Shown: positions 25,651 to 38,200, numbered from the stretch's first letter. The stretch is DNA of 64,000 bases from Anticarsia gemmatalis (GCF_050436995.1 NC_134767.1:4588001-4652000); one strand, 5' to 3'. Notes: generated by a model from the sequence alone, not told the origin. Numbers and translations: made by a program.

Positions 25651-25866
25651 CATATGGTTCACCTAGTTTCAAAGTTGTTCAAGCCGCCCGAATGTTACTT
25701 TAGTTGACAACAACCGGGACCGACTTTTTACGTGCCCTCGGAAGCACGGAGAAGCTCAGTTCAAATACCACAATGCGGTCACCCATCTATAGAATGACCG
25801 CGCCAACGGTTGCTTAACCAACAGATCGTTTACCGACCAGTGAGCGCAACTGGCTATGAACGCCTC
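25651..25866 (-). mobile_element. 5S rRNA-derived SINE, inverted copy
   Basis: The minus strand has the full order: GCCAGTTGCGCTCACTGGTC, GGTTAAGCAACCGTTGGCGC, TAGATGGGTGACCGCATTGT and the GGCGGCTTGAACAACTTTGA tail. It sits in the spacer between genes 1 and 2. Confidence 0.85.
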
Positions 25867-27162
25867 GTTTTTAAGCTGAGCATTCAAGATAGATAAGTCG
25901 TCTCAGTGAATATATTATAGAAGAGCAAGATGTTTACTTGTTACGATATTTATATATTTACATGTTATGATTGTTCGAATATTAATAATGTCTACATTTG
26001 TATGCAATAATATAAATAGTACTTTTTATTTAATCTCCGAATATAAGCCAAAAATATGTTTTTATACCATTAAAAGTGCTCAAAAACAAAAATGTATTTT
26101 GTTCGTCATATAAGTGCGTCGCGGCAATACAACTTCTACACAGTAATTATAGGACTAAACTACATTAAAAAAACAAAAAATCTAGTTTGGCCGCGGATCG
26201 CCCAGGCTCCATACTATTTTGCCCATTCTCCTTTAAATACCATTGATAAATTAAAAGTTAATTACACTTATGAGACTTAAGTGAAATTAACTAAATAATG
26301 AATAGACTCTTATGATATGAATTTAAAGATGCAAATAAGTCAAAGCCGGATAAAACCGTGGCTGGTTGTTAAGCCATGCATATTTATATAGTACCTACAT
26401 ATACCTTACCTTCTGATTGCTCACTAATATTTAAAATGTGAAAATATCATTCTATGTGTTACCTATCCCCAAAAGCTACGCATGAAATAGGTTTGGATAA
26501 AATTCTCTATAAGTATACTGGGGCTCATAGAACATACAACAGGTATCGATATCGTAACTTATATCAATTCATCAATTTATATCTAGCTAGACAAATTAGC
26601 AGACACTTAAAGATTTTAAACCGATCTAAATTAGCCCGCGACCACGGTCGATGTAATACGATCGAAACGTCGGGTGAACAAATAAAGTATTCTAACCTTT
26701 AATTTTCAATCGCGTTTAAGACCCGTTACATTATAATATTATTAGCAGACCGAGAAGATCGCTGAAGACAGCTGTCCTGTCCGAATTTTGAGCCCGTTTG
26801 AGTATTTATTGACTCACACATGTCTGAAGATGCTAAACACTTAAACCTTTTAATGAATATTGGAAAGAACCACATGAAATCCAGCAGTTTTTAACGGACA
26901 AACTGACAGAAAGACGTAGCGAAGGACATTGTTTTAAAAAAGTATTTTATTACTAATTATTGCAATATCATTTGCAATATTTTTTTATAATTGCTTTTCG
27001 TTTGAAGTCGGGCCGAGGTAGGCCAATGATAACACAAAAATGCTATCGTAACGACTAATGCACTAATTAAGTAGCCTTGCTATTGCGTGGATCTCGAACA
27101 ATCCTTTTAACCAACCGTTTTTCTGTTGTCTCTCTAGGAAATCAATTTTGACAACCCACATT
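25867..27162. other. Spacer between chitin deacetylase genes 1 and 2
   Basis: No coding exon is supported. Small frames at 26092-26280 and 26454-26702 lack any recognisable feature. The block 26700-26742 is a copy of the dispersed sequence at 13570-13612. Confidence 0.55.
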
Positions 27163-27250
27163 GATAAGATAGCCTATCTTATTTTTAGTAATTAAATGAT
27201 AAAAACAATTATACGAAAATATATAATTGACCGACTATTTTTTTCTTATT
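27163..27250 (+). promoter_or_regulatory. Core promoter of chitin deacetylase gene 2 with palindromic GATA pair
   Basis: TAAGATA-GCC-TATCTTA (27165-27181) is a perfect inverted pair of GATA sites. A TATATAA box (27220-27226) follows, and the transcription start would fall near 27248, giving a leader of about 25 nt before the ATG at 27273. Confidence 0.55.
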
Positions 27251-27272
27251 ACTGGATTCAAAAGCGTTGAGA

Positions 27273-30200
27273 ATGAAGAAGTGGGTGCTATTTGGTTTGT
27301 TGCTGGTTGCAGCGGCTGTGGTTGCCGAAGAAGATGAAAATGAAGCACCGGAGTGTGACCCTGAAGCTTGCCAACTGCCTAATTGCAGATGTTCTGGCAC
27401 TGACATTCCTGGGGGATTGCGAGCTCGAGATGTCCCACAGGTAAGAAAAAACTTGATCAAAAGTCTTGCACATGAAAATACATAATACACAGCGATGAAA
27501 ATTTTTAACAGTTACGCTAGGCTTGTATTCCGAAGAAACGTCTTGATGAAATACTTGGTTACTTTTCTATTTCAAAAAATAATAACGTACTCCAAAGACA
27601 GTTCAAGCGGTTTGAAATGGTTCTCGTTTGATATAAGTCGTCGCGTCGTCGTCGAATATCAGTTTGAATCCGGGATTATTCAGATTTAAGTTTTAGTCCT
27701 TGTTAACAGTTAGTCAGTCTTTATTGACAACTACTCCGACAATGGATCCAAAATAGCAATTTAATCACATTTAATAGTATCGCGTAATCTTCCGGATTTA
27801 CTCGACTTCCTGAAAATCTCTGTTTTCCTATACATAAGTAGGTTATAATTCGTCGATAATAATATTATCATTGAAATCAAATAAAAGGTTTGCTATTTTC
27901 AAGATACTATCTTATCGGAGTTTTTTTAATACATCCAACTATTTTGACAATAAGGAAATTCCACGCAAATCTTGAAACAGTAAATAGCCACAAAGCTAAC
28001 TTTATATTATGTTATTCATTTATGCAATTCATCTTCTAAGTTAGGCAAAGCGTTATGAGATTATTCTGATTTTGGTTTCATCTCCAAAAACTGACAGAAA
28101 AGTTGCATTTATTACATGAGACCAACTGCATAAGTGGCGAAACGAGAACATATTTTCACATATATCAGCTTCAAGTTATGAAGCCTAGTAATATTTCTTT
28201 TCCAGTTCGTTACGATAACCTTCGACGATGCAGTCAACACCCGAAATATGGAAACTTATCGTAGAGTCCTCTACAATCGCCGCAATGCCAACAACTGTCC
28301 CGCAGGAGTCACTTTCTACGTTAACCACGAATACACCAGCTACCTAGGGGTCAATGAACTCTACAACAGAGGCTTCGAAATTGCCCTTCACTCCATGTCT
28401 CATCAAGTACCTCAATCTTACTGGGCAGAAGTCACTTATGAAGACATGGTGCTAGAGTTCGCACATCAAAGGATTCAGATGGCTCACTTTGCTAATATCC
28501 CATTTGATACAATCAAAGGTAAGCACTCTTACAAACTTATTGTAGAAGCTACAGAAAGAAACAACAACAAAAAAGCTAAATTTTTAGAACAAAGACACGA
28601 CAATTTTTGTCAAATGTGAGAACAGATTGTCAAGACAATACAAACAACAAATATAATATATGAATGATGAAACCATTACGTCACAGTAAAATCTCGGCCC
28701 AACTTACTCGGTCCAACCGTTGACTATAGAAGCCATTACTTTGCAGGTATCCGTCTGCCCTTCCTGCAAATGAGTGGCAACACAAGCTTCGAAATGATGG
28801 CCAGACACGACTTTCTCTACGATTGTTCCTGGCCCACCGTAGCTCACACAAACCCAGGTCTCTGGCCCTACACCCTCGACTATAGGTCAACTCAAGACTG
28901 CATTATTCCTCCCTGCCCTACTGGTTCCATTCCTGGACCTTGGGTCATGCCGATGGTCTCATGGTTGGATCTGCTTAATGTTCCGTGTTCCTTTGTGGAC
29001 ACTTGCTATTGGATGTAAGTATTCAGAAACTTTTGTGATAACTATCTTCAAGCGTCCCCTTGTTATTTCAGTCATCTGGACTGAAATATATGAATTAATG
29101 CTAGTGATGAAATAGAAGATCATTATTTTATAATGCTCATGTTGCCAAGTCTGTCAAAGCAGAAACAATTTGAATTTAAAGTGATGCTCAAATATATTCC
29201 TGCCACTACATACATATGTTGTAGAAAATAAATATAATACAAGAAGAGCTAGAGAAAAAAGACTGATTAAACCTAAAATAAAAAATTATTATGGAGAGCG
29301 TACAAATAAATATATAGTACCAAAAGTATTTAATAAGATTGATGTGTTAAGACAGACTCCCAGACTGAGTAATTACACCATTAAAAGAAAACTTAAAGCT
29401 ACACTACTGAAAGACTGAATGTTAATATAATTATAAACTTACATATAATAAGTAGATACATACATCGCTCCTTGAATACAAAAGGGACACAAATCGAAAA
29501 CTATAAATTTTACAGGACAGCCAAAACAAATTTTCGAAACTGTTTTTTTATAACATTTCATATATTTATTTATTAAATATAAGATGTCAATATATCATTA
29601 GATGCGTATTTTTTAGCTCTATCTATCTACAATATAAACTTTGTAATAGCTGTTACCTATTAAGAATAAAAAGCATATAAGTCCGTTTTGCATTCAAGAT
29701 TTGAACCAATATCATGAAAAATATGTCAAAAATTAAACACAGTTTTGCAAATAAAAATGGTTTATTGTACATTTTTTGGTAAAAAACCGTATCAAAAAGT
29801 TAAATCTTATTAGTAAATAAAACCATAAGTGAATAGACACCCGGAAAACATTGTATTAAACAATCTAAATTAAAAAATCTTTACTTATTATTAAGTAAGT
29901 AATATAATAGAGATCAACTTTGTGCGTAACTTTCATTATTCAGTAAAATTAAACATTAATCATCATCATCAATCAATGGGTAACGTGACGAGTAGACTGA
30001 GTGCAGCAGGAGTATTAAAGAAATAAGATAATAGAAACGTTTTATGAGTTTAATAAACCTTTATATTTAGCATTCGTGGATTATTCCAAAGCTTTTGGCA
30101 GCATCGGTCATTCCGCCATAGAATCATCACTCCATAACCAAGACCTTCTTAAAGATACTATGTAGAATCGAAGCTACGTACATCAAACTCATCAAAGCAA

Positions 30201-33200
30201 TATGCAACAATCTCTCTAAATCCAAAGAAGCTTGAAACAAGAAGACCAGCTATCTCCCAAATTACTTACCAGCACCCTCGAAAAAGTTTTCAGGAGCCTG
30301 GCGGCAATCAAAAGGCATTGTTGTTAGTGGCAAACAGTTAACAAACCTTCGTTTTGCAGACGACATTGTCCACTTTTCTTCCTTTGCATTGGAACTCGAA
30401 TCAATGCTCAAAGATCTGAGCACGGCAAGCCTTCAGACTGGACTAAGTAAGAACAGAACCCAGGTTATGACCAACAACACAAAACGTAGGGTCGAGGTAG
30501 GCGGGCACGTCATACACACTATGTCGACGAGTACACTTACTTGAGCCAGATAACCTCTTTTAACAACTGATGGGACAAAGAGTTGGACAAACGTGCCACA
30601 AGTGCCTTGAAGAGCTCCTGGTCCATGAAAGAGCTAATGAAAGGTAACCTTCGACTGTCACTAAAGCGGAAGCTCGTCGAAATGTTTATACTACCCGTCC
30701 TAACCTACGGTGCCCAAACATGGTCCCTTATGGAAAACCAAAAGTAGAAACCGAAGGTTTGCCAGAGAGAAATGGAGCGTAGTATATCAGATGTAAGAAG
30801 AACAGATCACGTCCAAAATTCTATACTGCGCTCCCAAACTCGCATAGCCGATTTAGGGAAGAAGACCGCCAGGTTGAAATGGAACTGGGCCGGCCACAAT
30901 ATCCGCATGCATCCGGAAAGGTGGGCATATCTACCAACTGGATGCCAGAAGATGGTCGTCGCAGACGCGGGAGACCTAAACGGAGATGGCGGGATGACCT
31001 AGACGAATTTGAAAAGAACTAGTCGGATCTTGCCGCTAAAAGGGCGATTTGAAAGGAAAGGGTCCCCCCTTGCCTTTCATTGCATCAAAATGTTAAATTT
31101 TATTTCGAAAATTATAACGAAAACTAAAATTATTATCATGCCAAAGGGCCATATTTATGGCCTTCCCATTGTAGCACGCTAAAAATAATTATTTATTCCA
31201 CAATCATTTAATGCAAAAGGGACGTATTTCAAAATATGCTACTGTTATATTACAAAATATAATAACAAATACTAGTGTTTGAATGCAAAACTGTCGTTTT
31301 CAGAAATATGGCACTTTTGTATTACAAAATATGGTAAAAAATACTCTAATTAGAATGCAAAAAGGACGTTTTCCAAAATATGGCAGTTTTGTATAGTAAA
31401 ATATAAACACATTAACTTGAAATTTTGCACCCAACACAGACGTATTTTTGATTGTGGCACTTTTTCACGCAACCGACGTGCGTTTGCGTAAAATTTTCGG
31501 GCGTAACTCATAAAGTGGCTGTTTTGCACTGACATTACCTGTCAAAGTGAGCTAATGCAAAAAGGGCAGTAAGTCAGTACAGCCATAATATAAGCAAAAA
31601 TGATGGGGTTTTTTTTTTACTATAAAATATAGGCGGTTCAGGTGTCATTTTTGCAATAAAACGATTTTCATTTTTTTTTGAGTTGTGGCCCTTTTGCATT
31701 GAAGGAGCGACATAATACGTATTATATAAGAAGCATTATTTTATGTTTATCTAATTTTGTTGGTTGAAATGTTAATTTAATTTTTAGTTTTGTTGTTGAT
31801 ATTTATTATTTTGTTTTAAGTCACTGATTATTGTTTGTAAGAGCGCATTCTCGCCGTTAAACTAATAAGTTTGGCGAGTATAAATTAGTTAATAGAATAA
31901 GGTAAATTGTAAAAGTACAATAAATAAATAAATAAATAAATAAATATTGAGAATTCCTTAAAATTGAGGGACATTTTGGCATTTAGTCGTCAATACCTCA
32001 AAGTTGTTAAAATTTAATTAAGCGACCGTGTTGGTTTCTTAACTTTTCTAAAACATTTAGTTTACGTTCAACCCAATTAACATTACTATTGATATACTAT
32101 ACTGTCGTTATATTTTCACCAGCCCGGACCTAAATGATGAACAAGGATGGTACAACTTCATCGTGGCGAACTTCGAGCGTCACTACAACGGCAACAGGGC
32201 TCCCTTCCCGTTCTACGTGCATGAATGGTTCATTGCCGTCAACCCCGCCGTAGAAAGAGCCTTTGTCAGGTTCTTGAACTTGATCAACAGCTTGAATGAC
32301 GTGTTCATGGTAATATTTTATTTCCATTACTCTCTTTTCAGTTTCTACATTTGTAACATTTAACACGCGCTCCGCGATAGTATGTAAAACAAAGTTCAGA
32401 GTTTTCTTTTGAACAATCAACATTTAACTTTCTTAAGGATCATTTTTTTGAGACATTTTATTAAGTAACTAGCTGACCCGCGCAACTTCGCTTGTGTCAC
32501 GTAAAAGAGAATGGGTCATAATTTTCCCCGATTTTGTAAGGTTTCTCGTTGCTATTCCGCTCCTATTGGTCGTAGCGTGATGATATATAGCCTATAGCCT
32601 TCCTCGATAAATGGACTATCTAACACCAAAAGAATTTTTCAAATCGGACCCGTACTTCCTGAGATTAGCGCGGTCAAACAAACAAACAAACAAACAATCA
32701 AACAAACAAACTCTTCAGCTTTATAATTAAAAATATTAGTATAGATTATAGTATTCCATGCAGTTAAATATGTATGTTTGACTCACGACACGACACGTTT
32801 GACATAAGAATACCATTACGCAACGGGGCTAAAACTCAATTGAATATTGATTTCCGATACTTTTGCTATTACCCGTAATTAAAATCTTTATTTTAATATA
32901 AACGTCCTTAATAAAAAACAAATATTTGTGCTAATAGCCCCAAAATATAATAATTACTCTTTAGTCACAATATGTTTTACTTTTCACAGGTTAATTCCCA
33001 GGAGGTCATTGAGTGGGTAAAGAACCCCATCACGATTGCGGAATACAGACAAAAGCCGTGCAAGTCATTTATTCCAACCACCTGCAGAGCTATTTCATGT
33101 ACTCCACTACAAGCTGAACATAATGGCGTAAGTGTTTTAACAAAACGTAAAAACGAAAACAGTGATTGAACTTTGGTAGTTTTGTCTATGAAAATATAAT

Positions 33201-33554
33201 TATATTCCAGAATATAGCATGAATACTACAAAAATATGTTTGTTAACAAAATATTAATATTTTTAGTATTATTATAAATCCAAGTAAATCACAAATTTAT
33301 TTATACCAAGAAAAAAAGTTAGAAGAAATTATGCAGTTGTCGTTATGACTATTATTATAAATTTAATCGTTTAATTCAAACAAATTATATTGATCTTTAT
33401 CCTATAAATGACTGTAAGTTATGTATTGTAAAATGTTAAAATATTTTTCCTATATTGGTATGTTTACATTTTTTTACAGAATATTTACTGGTTGGATCTC
33501 TGCAACGTCTGTCCTCGCGTCTATCCGTGGCTCGGCAATCCTCTTGGCCAGTAA
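27273..33554 (+). CDS. Chitin deacetylase-like protein, group V (array gene 2)
   Basis: Secreted CE4 deacetylase of the same type as gene 1. Coding exons: 27273-27440, 28206-28518, 28747-29014, 32123-32309, 32990-33127, 33480-33554; phases 0,1,2,0,0; 382 residues. The ATG at 27273 is preferred because the upstream in-frame codon at 27267 is TTG and the paralogues start MKKW. Signal peptide 1-18; acidic linker; CDPEAC..PNCRC. All CE4 motifs are present: Asp63/Asp64, HSMSH His118/His122, RLPF, YDCSW Asp186, FYVHE His283. The end, NPLGQ, matches genes 1, 3 and 4. Intron 3 is unusually long (about 3.1 kb) and filled with transposon sequence, whereas the same intron is 0.3-0.4 kb in the paralogues. 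Intron 4 carries a SINE. The open frame is intact, so the insertions look tolerated. Confidence 0.92.
29239..29418 (+). mobile_element. Non-LTR retrotransposon ORF2 C-terminal remnant
   Basis: A 59-codon frame ending in TGA encodes a basic stretch with TRRARERRLIKP, YYGERTNKYIVPKVFNKI and LSNYTIKRKLKATLL. This layout (a TR-x-N/R head, then YGxxxxxYxxPKxFN, then a basic helix) is typical of the extreme C-terminus of non-LTR retrotransposon reverse transcriptase proteins. It lies in intron 3 of gene 2. Confidence 0.55.
30060..31030 (+). pseudogene. Decayed LINE reverse transcriptase fragment
   Basis: Translated in pieces, the plus strand shows reverse-transcriptase landmarks in the right order: LAFVDYSKAFGSI (30070), LRFADDIVHF (30345), LPVLTYGAQTWSLMENQ (30690), then RTRIADLGKK-like and WNWAGHNIRMHPERW (30840-30930). 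Frames are broken by stops and shifts. The order and the C-terminal W-x-WAGH-x-x-R block recall RTE-type and related insect LINEs. The fragment lies within the TIR element in intron 3 of gene 2. Confidence 0.8.
31209..31420. repeat. Three diverged ~72-bp tandem repeats
   Basis: Each unit starts AATGCAAAA, then (G)GACGT/TGTCGT, TTTTC-AAATATGGC-CTTTTGT and TTACAAAATATGGTAAAAAATA-like sequence. The units begin near 31209, 31282 and 31351. They resemble the subterminal sequence of the enclosing TIR element. A short (TAAA)n run follows at 31918-31945. Confidence 0.55.
32469..32746 (+). mobile_element. SINE (CTAGCTGACC type) in intron 4 of gene 2
   Basis: Full-length copy beginning CTAGCTGACCCGCGCAACTT and ending in an expanded (CAAA)n run with TTAGTATAGAT, same strand as the gene. 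It is close to the copy at 5717-5970. Confidence 0.85.
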
Positions 33555-33592
33555 AGCAAAAAAACATAGTCTTAAGATTTATTTATGAAGTC

Positions 33593-33598
33593 AATAAA
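33593..33598 (+). terminator. Poly(A) signal of gene 2
   Basis: AATAAA 39 nt after the stop codon, followed by T-rich sequence about 20 nt further on. This would give a very short 3' UTR, like those of the paralogues. Confidence 0.7.
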
Positions 33599-33649
33599 GT
33601 AATTTTAAAATAAAATATTTTTTTTTAAAGATTTTGTTTTATTATTGTA

Positions 33650-33785
33650 ATGTGACATTTAAAATGTACTGCCAAAATTGTTCCTACAACGCCATTGTTC
33701 CTACAACGCCCATTATAGGCGCTGACCAGATTTTCATACAAAATTTCTCGATGACTAGCCGGTTTTCGGTAGTCGATAGAAGTTG
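33650..33785 (+). repeat. Dispersed repeat, 'GGCGCTGA...TAGCCGGTTTTCGG' family, copy 3
   Basis: TGACATTTAAAATGTACTGC, GGCGCTGACCAGATTTTCAT and GACTAGCCGGTTTTCGG match 4381-4520 and 14293-14430. A 16-nt word (TTGTTCCTACAACGCC) is duplicated inside it. The copy starts right after the 3' end of gene 2. Confidence 0.6.
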
Positions 33786-34052
33786 AGAATCGAACTACTA
33801 AAATTGAGATACAAGTGTTATCGACTCACTTATTCTTTTAATTTATTAACACAATTAAAAATATTTGGAATCAAGGCACTTTTAGTATATCACATAAAAT
33901 ATAAATTGTTAGATGGGGAGTTATCTGGGACTAAATTAATAGAGATATATAAATCAAGCAAGAAAAATAATAAAGGTAAGTGTTTTAAGAGACGTAAACT
34001 AAATACAATTAGGCATGGTTCCAAACAAGTACCTTATGGTTATGTAACAAAA

Positions 34053-34182
34053 GACAGGAAGAAAGAATGAAAGAAAGAAAGGAAAGAAGAAAGAAAGCAA
34101 GCAAGAAAGAAAGAAAGAATGATGGAAAGAACGAAAAAAAGAAATAATGATTGAAAGAAAGGAAAAAAACAAAGAAATAAAG
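34053..34182 (+). repeat. (GAAA)n-rich simple repeat
   Basis: About 130 nt consist almost only of G and A, mainly GAAA with AAGC and GGAA variants. A phenylalanine/serine-rich minus-strand frame across it (34009-34200) is an artefact of the repeat. Confidence 0.85.
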
Positions 34183-34609
34183 GCCTGTTTTCTGAAACAC
34201 CTAGGCTATAAATAAATTAACGTTTTTATTTTCTCCTGTAAAGTTGACTTTTTTATCTTACATGTTTATTCGGTTGGGCCATTGAATTACGTTCATTGAA
34301 TAACACTTGACATCAACGATACGCATACGATTCATTTACCTTATATGTCACGCCAACGCCGTGACAATACAACAAAAATAGAAAAATTACTAAACAAAAG
34401 AATACTAACAGCCAATATCCTTGACAAATGTTATAAAGACGGACAATGAGACCAGATCAAATCAGTTCAAGATATTTTATCGTAACAGATATTACCAGTG
34501 AGAGACACCATAAAAAGGTAAGAATTTAACCAAAATATGTAATACCCCGTGTTATAAGACAAAATCCGTCAAAAATTCTTCGTAAAAGAATATTTTAATA
34601 TAAGACAAT

Positions 34610-34921
34610 TTACTTACTTCTTACTGTTTGCGTCGCCTTTGTCTCTTGCCATTTCAAAGTATTTGTTTTCTCACCATTTATGAGTGTGAGAGCGGACTTG
34701 TTCGCGCGCTTGTACATTCTCGTAGCGAGGTTGGTTAAGAACTCGTCCAGCACCTCGAATTTGAGATCCCTCCGGACCGCGGCGTTCCTCACATAAAGCA
34801 GGGCATCAACAAACTCTCGGAGGGAGAATTTCTGTTGGTCTTGTAGGCGCTCCTTATTTGACCCTAGGTCCTTGAAAATTCTCCAGTGCCTCCCACTCCA
34901 CTTCGCCTTAAAGCTCTGCAC
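34610..34921 (-). pseudogene. Probable non-LTR retrotransposon ORF2 C-terminal fragment
   Basis: A 103-codon minus-strand frame is more GC-rich and codon-like than its surroundings. It contains LLYVRNAAVRRDLKFEVLDEF and LATRMYKRANKSALTLI. The pattern VRN-x-x-(I/V)-x-RDL followed by an A-x-x-x-x-x-RA block is how many insect Jockey-type ORF2 proteins end. No upstream reverse transcriptase domain is seen, so it is probably a 5'-truncated copy. A cellular exon cannot be excluded. Confidence 0.45.
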
Positions 34922-35092
34922 GGAAGAGTCTTTATAACTCCTGAGATATCAATTGTTGGTACCAACTTTGGCGACTAAAGTTGATACTATTCTTCCCGAA
35001 CCGCATATTATGCCTACAGCCCCCACTGTAGACAACGGTTCGCGCCGGATCTAGCGGTAGTTCACAATGTTTTGTCGCTGCCTCCTTCGCCA

Positions 35093-35180
35093 AGATAACA
35101 TATACTGAAATAAAACTAATTATAGCAAGAACGACTTAAATAGTTATTATAAATTGACGACTAATTACATGATCGTCATT
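35093..35180 (+). promoter_or_regulatory. Core promoter of gene 3
   Basis: AGATAA (35093-35098), TATAAA (35148-35153) and a TCATT initiator (35176-35180) repeat the spacing seen for gene 1. The 50 bp before the ATG are nearly identical to those of gene 1, showing that the promoter was copied with the gene. Confidence 0.65.
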
Positions 35181-35202
35181 ATTGTCCCAAAGGCCGTGAA
35201 CG

Positions 35203-38200
35203 ATGAAGAAGTGGATTCTGTTTGGATTGTTAGTGCTTGCTGCATCAGCTGTTGCAGCTGATGTAGATGCCGAAAAACCTGCGGGCCCACTTGAAGCTTC
35301 AGAATGTGACCCTGAAGCCTGCAAGCTCCCGAGTTGCAGATGTTCTACAACTGAGATTCCCGGCGGTTTAGCAGCTAGAGATATTCCGCAGGTTAGTAAA
35401 GAAATTATCTAGGTGAGATTGATGCCTAATGTACGAGTATTTCAATAACACATCTGAAACTGGATGATGTACATATTAGGTCGGGGAAAAAGTTTTGACA
35501 TTATAGTATGTATCAACTTGTAATAAAATATTTTCTTTACACAAAAAAGCTCGATATTTGGGTACCTCACGAGCTCACTGAAAGAAACCTAATGAATCGT
35601 GTACTCATTTGTGATTCTTGAAGCAAAAGAGATTTTATTACAAGTTCATACATACTTGCGAAAAGACATTTTCCCCAACCTAATACGTACATACATTATA
35701 TTGGATTAATAACGACATAAAATTTGCTTATAATGCAAGTACTATAAATAACTTAGTTTCAATGCACGCAGCGTTATCATTGTAATATCTAATTACTTGC
35801 TTCCAACATCATCTGATATTGTAGCATTGGATAGCACTTTAAGAGCATTTTTTTATAGAAAATGCATTTAATAAGAATCCTTTGATGAAGTATTTATTTC
35901 TGCACTATCATTAACCTCATTTTTAAATTAATGACAAATATCCAAACACACTAAGGCTGACTGCAGCCCAATCAAGACTCTAGGTACTAATTTCGTCTAT
36001 AAGTCTTGTTCGAATTTTCCACGTATTTATATATTGGTGAAGCGAAAGTCTTACGTCAGTCTTCACTGGGGTCTGCAGTTCCGCACTCAACCTTAGTTTA
36101 TAGCGTGCGTGAAAATTACGACTAAAATTTATTTTCCAGTTCGTCACGGTAACCTTCGACGCAGTCAATGACATCAACATTGTGAACTACCGTCGTATAC
36201 TGTTAAATCGTAGAAACTCGAACAACTGTTCAGCTGGAGCCACCTTCTACGTTACTCACGTAAATACCGACTACCAGGCGGTCAATGAACTTTACAACAA
36301 TGGCTTTGAGATCGCTCTCCATTCCATCACCCATCGGCCATCTCAGTCTTACTGGGCCAATGCCACTTACGAAACCTTGGTCAAAGAATTCGCTGAACAA
36401 AAATCTCAATTGGCGCACTTCGCTAACATTCCCTACGAATCTATAAAGGGTAAGTTCAAAAAGTATAATAATATATACTAAGCTCAAGCTTTTTGGGTTC
36501 AATTAAATAATATAGTGTAATCAAGTAGTTTGATCGTAACAGGTAACAAAAGAACCTGTATTGAAGGTCTAATTTACAATTTTTTTCAGGTCTCCGATTG
36601 CCTTATTTCCAAATGGCTGGTGATGCCAATTTCAAAATGATGGCGAACCATAACATTATGTACGACTGTTCCTGGGAAACCACTACGGAGACTGACCCTG
36701 GTCTTTGGCCATACACACTGGACTACAAATCAACCCAGGAGTGTATTGTGCCTCCTTGCCCGACCTCGTCTATTCCCGGACCTTGGGTCTACCCTCTGGT
36801 AGCATGGTCGGATCTTCAAAACCTCACTTGTTCGTTTGTGGATGTCTGTCTCAACACGTAAGTTTGTCTTAATAAAATTAAAACTGTTTTAACTATCAAG
36901 TACCAATGGCTATATTTTGAAAAGAACTATCATAAAATCGTTGTGGTGGTTACTGCGCTGCCACTGATAAGTGTGCCACTATTTGTCCATTACTTTTGGT
37001 GCGATTTCACTTAAATTTGCGCGAATAAATAGATATTTTGATTCATTAAGCAATATATTTACACGAGATAATATACATATATGATTGCTTACATACTTTA
37101 ATCGGGATGTAATTTAAATGAGCCTTGTCCTTTGAGCATGTTGATTTTTCTAAAACAATCAAATGAATCTTCTATTTGATTATGAATTGTTTTGCCAATG
37201 GTTTGATATAAAAAAAAAATGTTTTTAGTCCTGACCGCAACGACGAGAACGCGTGGTATGATTTCATTCTGACCAACTTCGAGAGACATTACAAGGGTAG
37301 CAGAGCTCCCTTCGGGTTCTTCGTCCGCGAAGCTTTCCTGGCGGCTAACCCCGCCGTGACCAATGCCTTGATCAGATTCTTGGACCTAGTCAACAGCTTG
37401 AACGACGCTTATATGGTAATTATTTAACCTTATAAAGCAAGTACTACATTCATTTGACAGATTATTTTTTAGATATTTTTATTCGAATAATTAACTTCGT
37501 ATAAATTAACTCTATGATTTTGGACAATCGTTGAATACATTATAATTTAATCTCATCAAAATTATTCATACAATAGAAAAATCGGCCCATAACTGGTCAG
37601 GTCAGGTCAGGTGTTTTTATCAAATAGTATATTTAAATCCCTTGGTACAATTGTGTTTGTTTAGAAAAACCAAGGTGGTAAAAAAATTGTAACAAATATT
37701 AGAACAGAATGCTTAAATACGTAAATTAATTTAATGAACTACCCCTAACAGGTGACTTCCGAAGAAGTTATAGAATGGGTAAAGAACCCAGTCACTGTGA
37801 GTGAGTACAGGCAGCAGACTTGCAGAAGGTATACTCCTACAGTTTGCAGACCTACCAGCTGTGGTCCACTTACTGCTGAAGCCAGTGGCGTAAGTATTGT
37901 TATTTTTTTATAAATAAACTAGCTGACCCGCGCAGCTCGGCTCACGCTCTCTTGTTTTTAATTAATACCGCGCATTTTCAAATTTATTCACCTTTTACAC
38001 CTTCTTCTTTGGACTTAAACAAATAATTCAAGACAAAAATTAGCCAAATCGGTCCAGTCGTTCATAAGTTTTAGCAAGACTAAGGAACAGCAATTCATTT
38101 ATATATATATATATATAGATACATCTCACTTCACGTCTACTACTAAGAAAGTTCAGAATAAAAAGTTAATCTTTATCGCATTGGCGTTAAAATGTTTTGG

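Larger units (their letters stand above)
29465..31710. mobile_element. ~2.25-kb TIR element with a LINE fragment nested inside
   Basis: The ends are inverted repeats of about 36 bp at roughly 85% identity: TCGCTCCTTGAATACAAAAG at the left, and the complement of CTTTTGCATTGAAGGAGCGA at the right. Subterminal words of the form GAATGCAAAA-GGACG occur near both ends, inverted with respect to each other (29688 region and 31209-31390). No transposase frame is visible, so it is non-autonomous. It occupies most of intron 3 of gene 2. The target duplication is unclear (CATA is near both ends). Confidence 0.6.

Noticed and set aside
31209..31420. Possible CRISPR-like spaced repeats.
   Set aside because: The units are diverged 72-bp tandem copies without unique spacers, in a eukaryotic intron.
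34009..34200. 63-codon phenylalanine/serine-rich minus-strand frame.
   Set aside because: It is a translation of the (GAAA)n simple repeat.
35980..36180. Exon-like minus-strand frame before exon 2 of gene 3.
   Set aside because: It overlaps the intron 1/exon 2 border antisense to the gene and has no recognisable content.
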